DNA of 64,000 bases. It comes from Bacteroidota bacterium. Lineage in GTDB: Bacteria > Bacteroidota > Bacteroidia > Cytophagales > Cytophagaceae. How positions within the stretch are numbered: the stretch's first letter is position 1; every line of letters starts with the position of its first letter. The notes beneath the pieces are model-generated. The model saw nothing but the letters and a program-made list of their open reading frames with translations, was not told the DNA's origin and did no database searches. The position numbers and the translations under genes were made by a program. Shown one piece after another: positions 63,603 through 64,000 of this stretch. Location: assembly GCA_023428135.1 (NCBI GenBank), contig JAEYZG010000045.1, positions 141,741-205,740 on the forward strand, read 5' to 3'.

Positions 63603-64000
63603 ATGATTCAAAATCAAAATTTAGCAGAAGCTCCCAATCTTGCCTGGGTAGAAAAAATATCAAATTTTCTTGATAGTAAATTCAGAATACCTGGAACTAA
63701 TCTACGATTTGGCTGGGATCCATTGATAGGCCTTATTCCCGGAATAGGCGATTTCGCAGGCTTTGTCATATCGGCAATTCTGATGCTTTATATGACCAGA
63801 TATGGAGCCAGCAGAAAAGTAGTGATCATCATGAGCCTTAATATCTTGGTAGATGCAATGATTGGTAGTGTGCCATTTGTGGGTACTTTATTTGATTTCA
63901 GATTTAAGGCAAATAAAAGAAATATTGAATTACTGAAAGAGCATTATTATGAAGGCAAACATCAGGGAAACGGAAATGGTATTGTATTGACAATTATGAT
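63603..64000 (+). CDS. DUF4112 protein, 3' end outside window
   Basis: The frame starts at the ATG at 63603 and is open to the right edge (132 codons). The core LRFGWDPLIGLIPGIGDFAGF is the DUF4112 signature, read here as LRFGWDPLIGL and IPGIGDFAGF; two hydrophobic segments follow (FVISAILMLYMT and VVIIMSLNILVDAMIGSVPFVG). DUF4112 proteins are small membrane proteins of unknown function. It lies about 100 bases from the divergent small membrane protein. Partial. Confidence 0.85.
   Translation, partial: MIQNQNLAEAPNLAWVEKISNFLDSKFRIPGTNLRFGWDPLIGLIPGIGDFAGFVISAILMLYMTRYGASRKVVIIMSLNILVDAMIGSVPFVGTLFDFRFKANKRNIELLKEHYYEGKHQGNGNGIVLTIM

Noticed and set aside
1..64000. tRNA, rRNA, riboswitch or intact insertion sequence
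   Set aside because: I looked for cloverleaf ends, conserved rRNA stretches and transposase frames by eye and found none; a covariance-model scan would be decisive.

Overview
The window is AT-rich bacterial DNA that I place in the Bacteroidota, most likely a cellulolytic or gliding member of the Cytophagales (Cytophaga/Sporocytophaga-like). Seven intact proteins end in a type IX secretion (T9SS) type A sorting domain. Lysyl-tRNA synthetase carries the C-terminal extension I associate with Bacteroidota. Ribosome binding sites are weak, and several families present (DUF5723, DUF4112, the small ribosomal protein bTHX) are typical of the phylum. The genus is inference. I see no tRNA, rRNA, CRISPR array or intact insertion sequence.

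Layout. 1-3000: two paralogous PAS-LuxR regulators (the first cut by the window edge) and a small conserved hypothetical gene. 3037-10163 (minus): a large secreted GH5 cellulase with one CBM6 and eight Ig-like modules, then a cytosolic GH63-type glucosidase. 10348-24182: mostly housekeeping, with a membrane-anchored beta-propeller protein, dtd plus a MazG-like pyrophosphohydrolase, a dienelactone hydrolase, a TetR-controlled MFS exporter unit with two matching operators, an HtrA protease, an RlmI-like methyltransferase, lysS and a DUF5723 outer-membrane protein. 24183-33912 (minus): four paralogous right-handed beta-helix surface proteins, an O-acetyltransferase and a membrane GT2. 34152-39416 (plus): a GT2, the remains of a T9SS cargo gene, a large T9SS beta-propeller protein and a DUF1275 membrane protein. 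39463-50408 (minus): a tightly packed exopolysaccharide operon consisting of a receiver protein, priming sugar transferase, TolC-like protein, Wzc-like protein, GT4, Wzx flippase, Wzy polymerase/ligase and two GT2s. 50693-58315: a TrpD2-like protein, another T9SS beta-helix protein and three tandem paralogous T9SS proteins of unknown function. 58597-64000: the 48-residue bTHX gene, a PD40/OmpA-like protein, small hypothetical genes, a baeRF-type protein and the start of a DUF4112 gene.

How the parts fit. The window mostly concerns the cell surface. The EPS operon has a complete Wzx/Wzy set, but its export components look unusual: a half-length TolC-like protein, a Wzc-like protein with a decayed kinase domain, and a priming transferase fused to a receiver-like domain next to a true receiver protein. 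The beta-helix family reaches the surface by at least two predicted routes (lipoprotein or T9SS) and sits with a glycosyltransferase and an acetyltransferase, so a role in binding or modifying polysaccharide is plausible but unproven. Convergent gene pairs are often separated by strong, frequently bidirectional hairpin terminators.

Many ORF starts that use TTG or GTG, or that overlap operators or neighbouring genes, were moved to internal ATG codons; this is stated in each entry.
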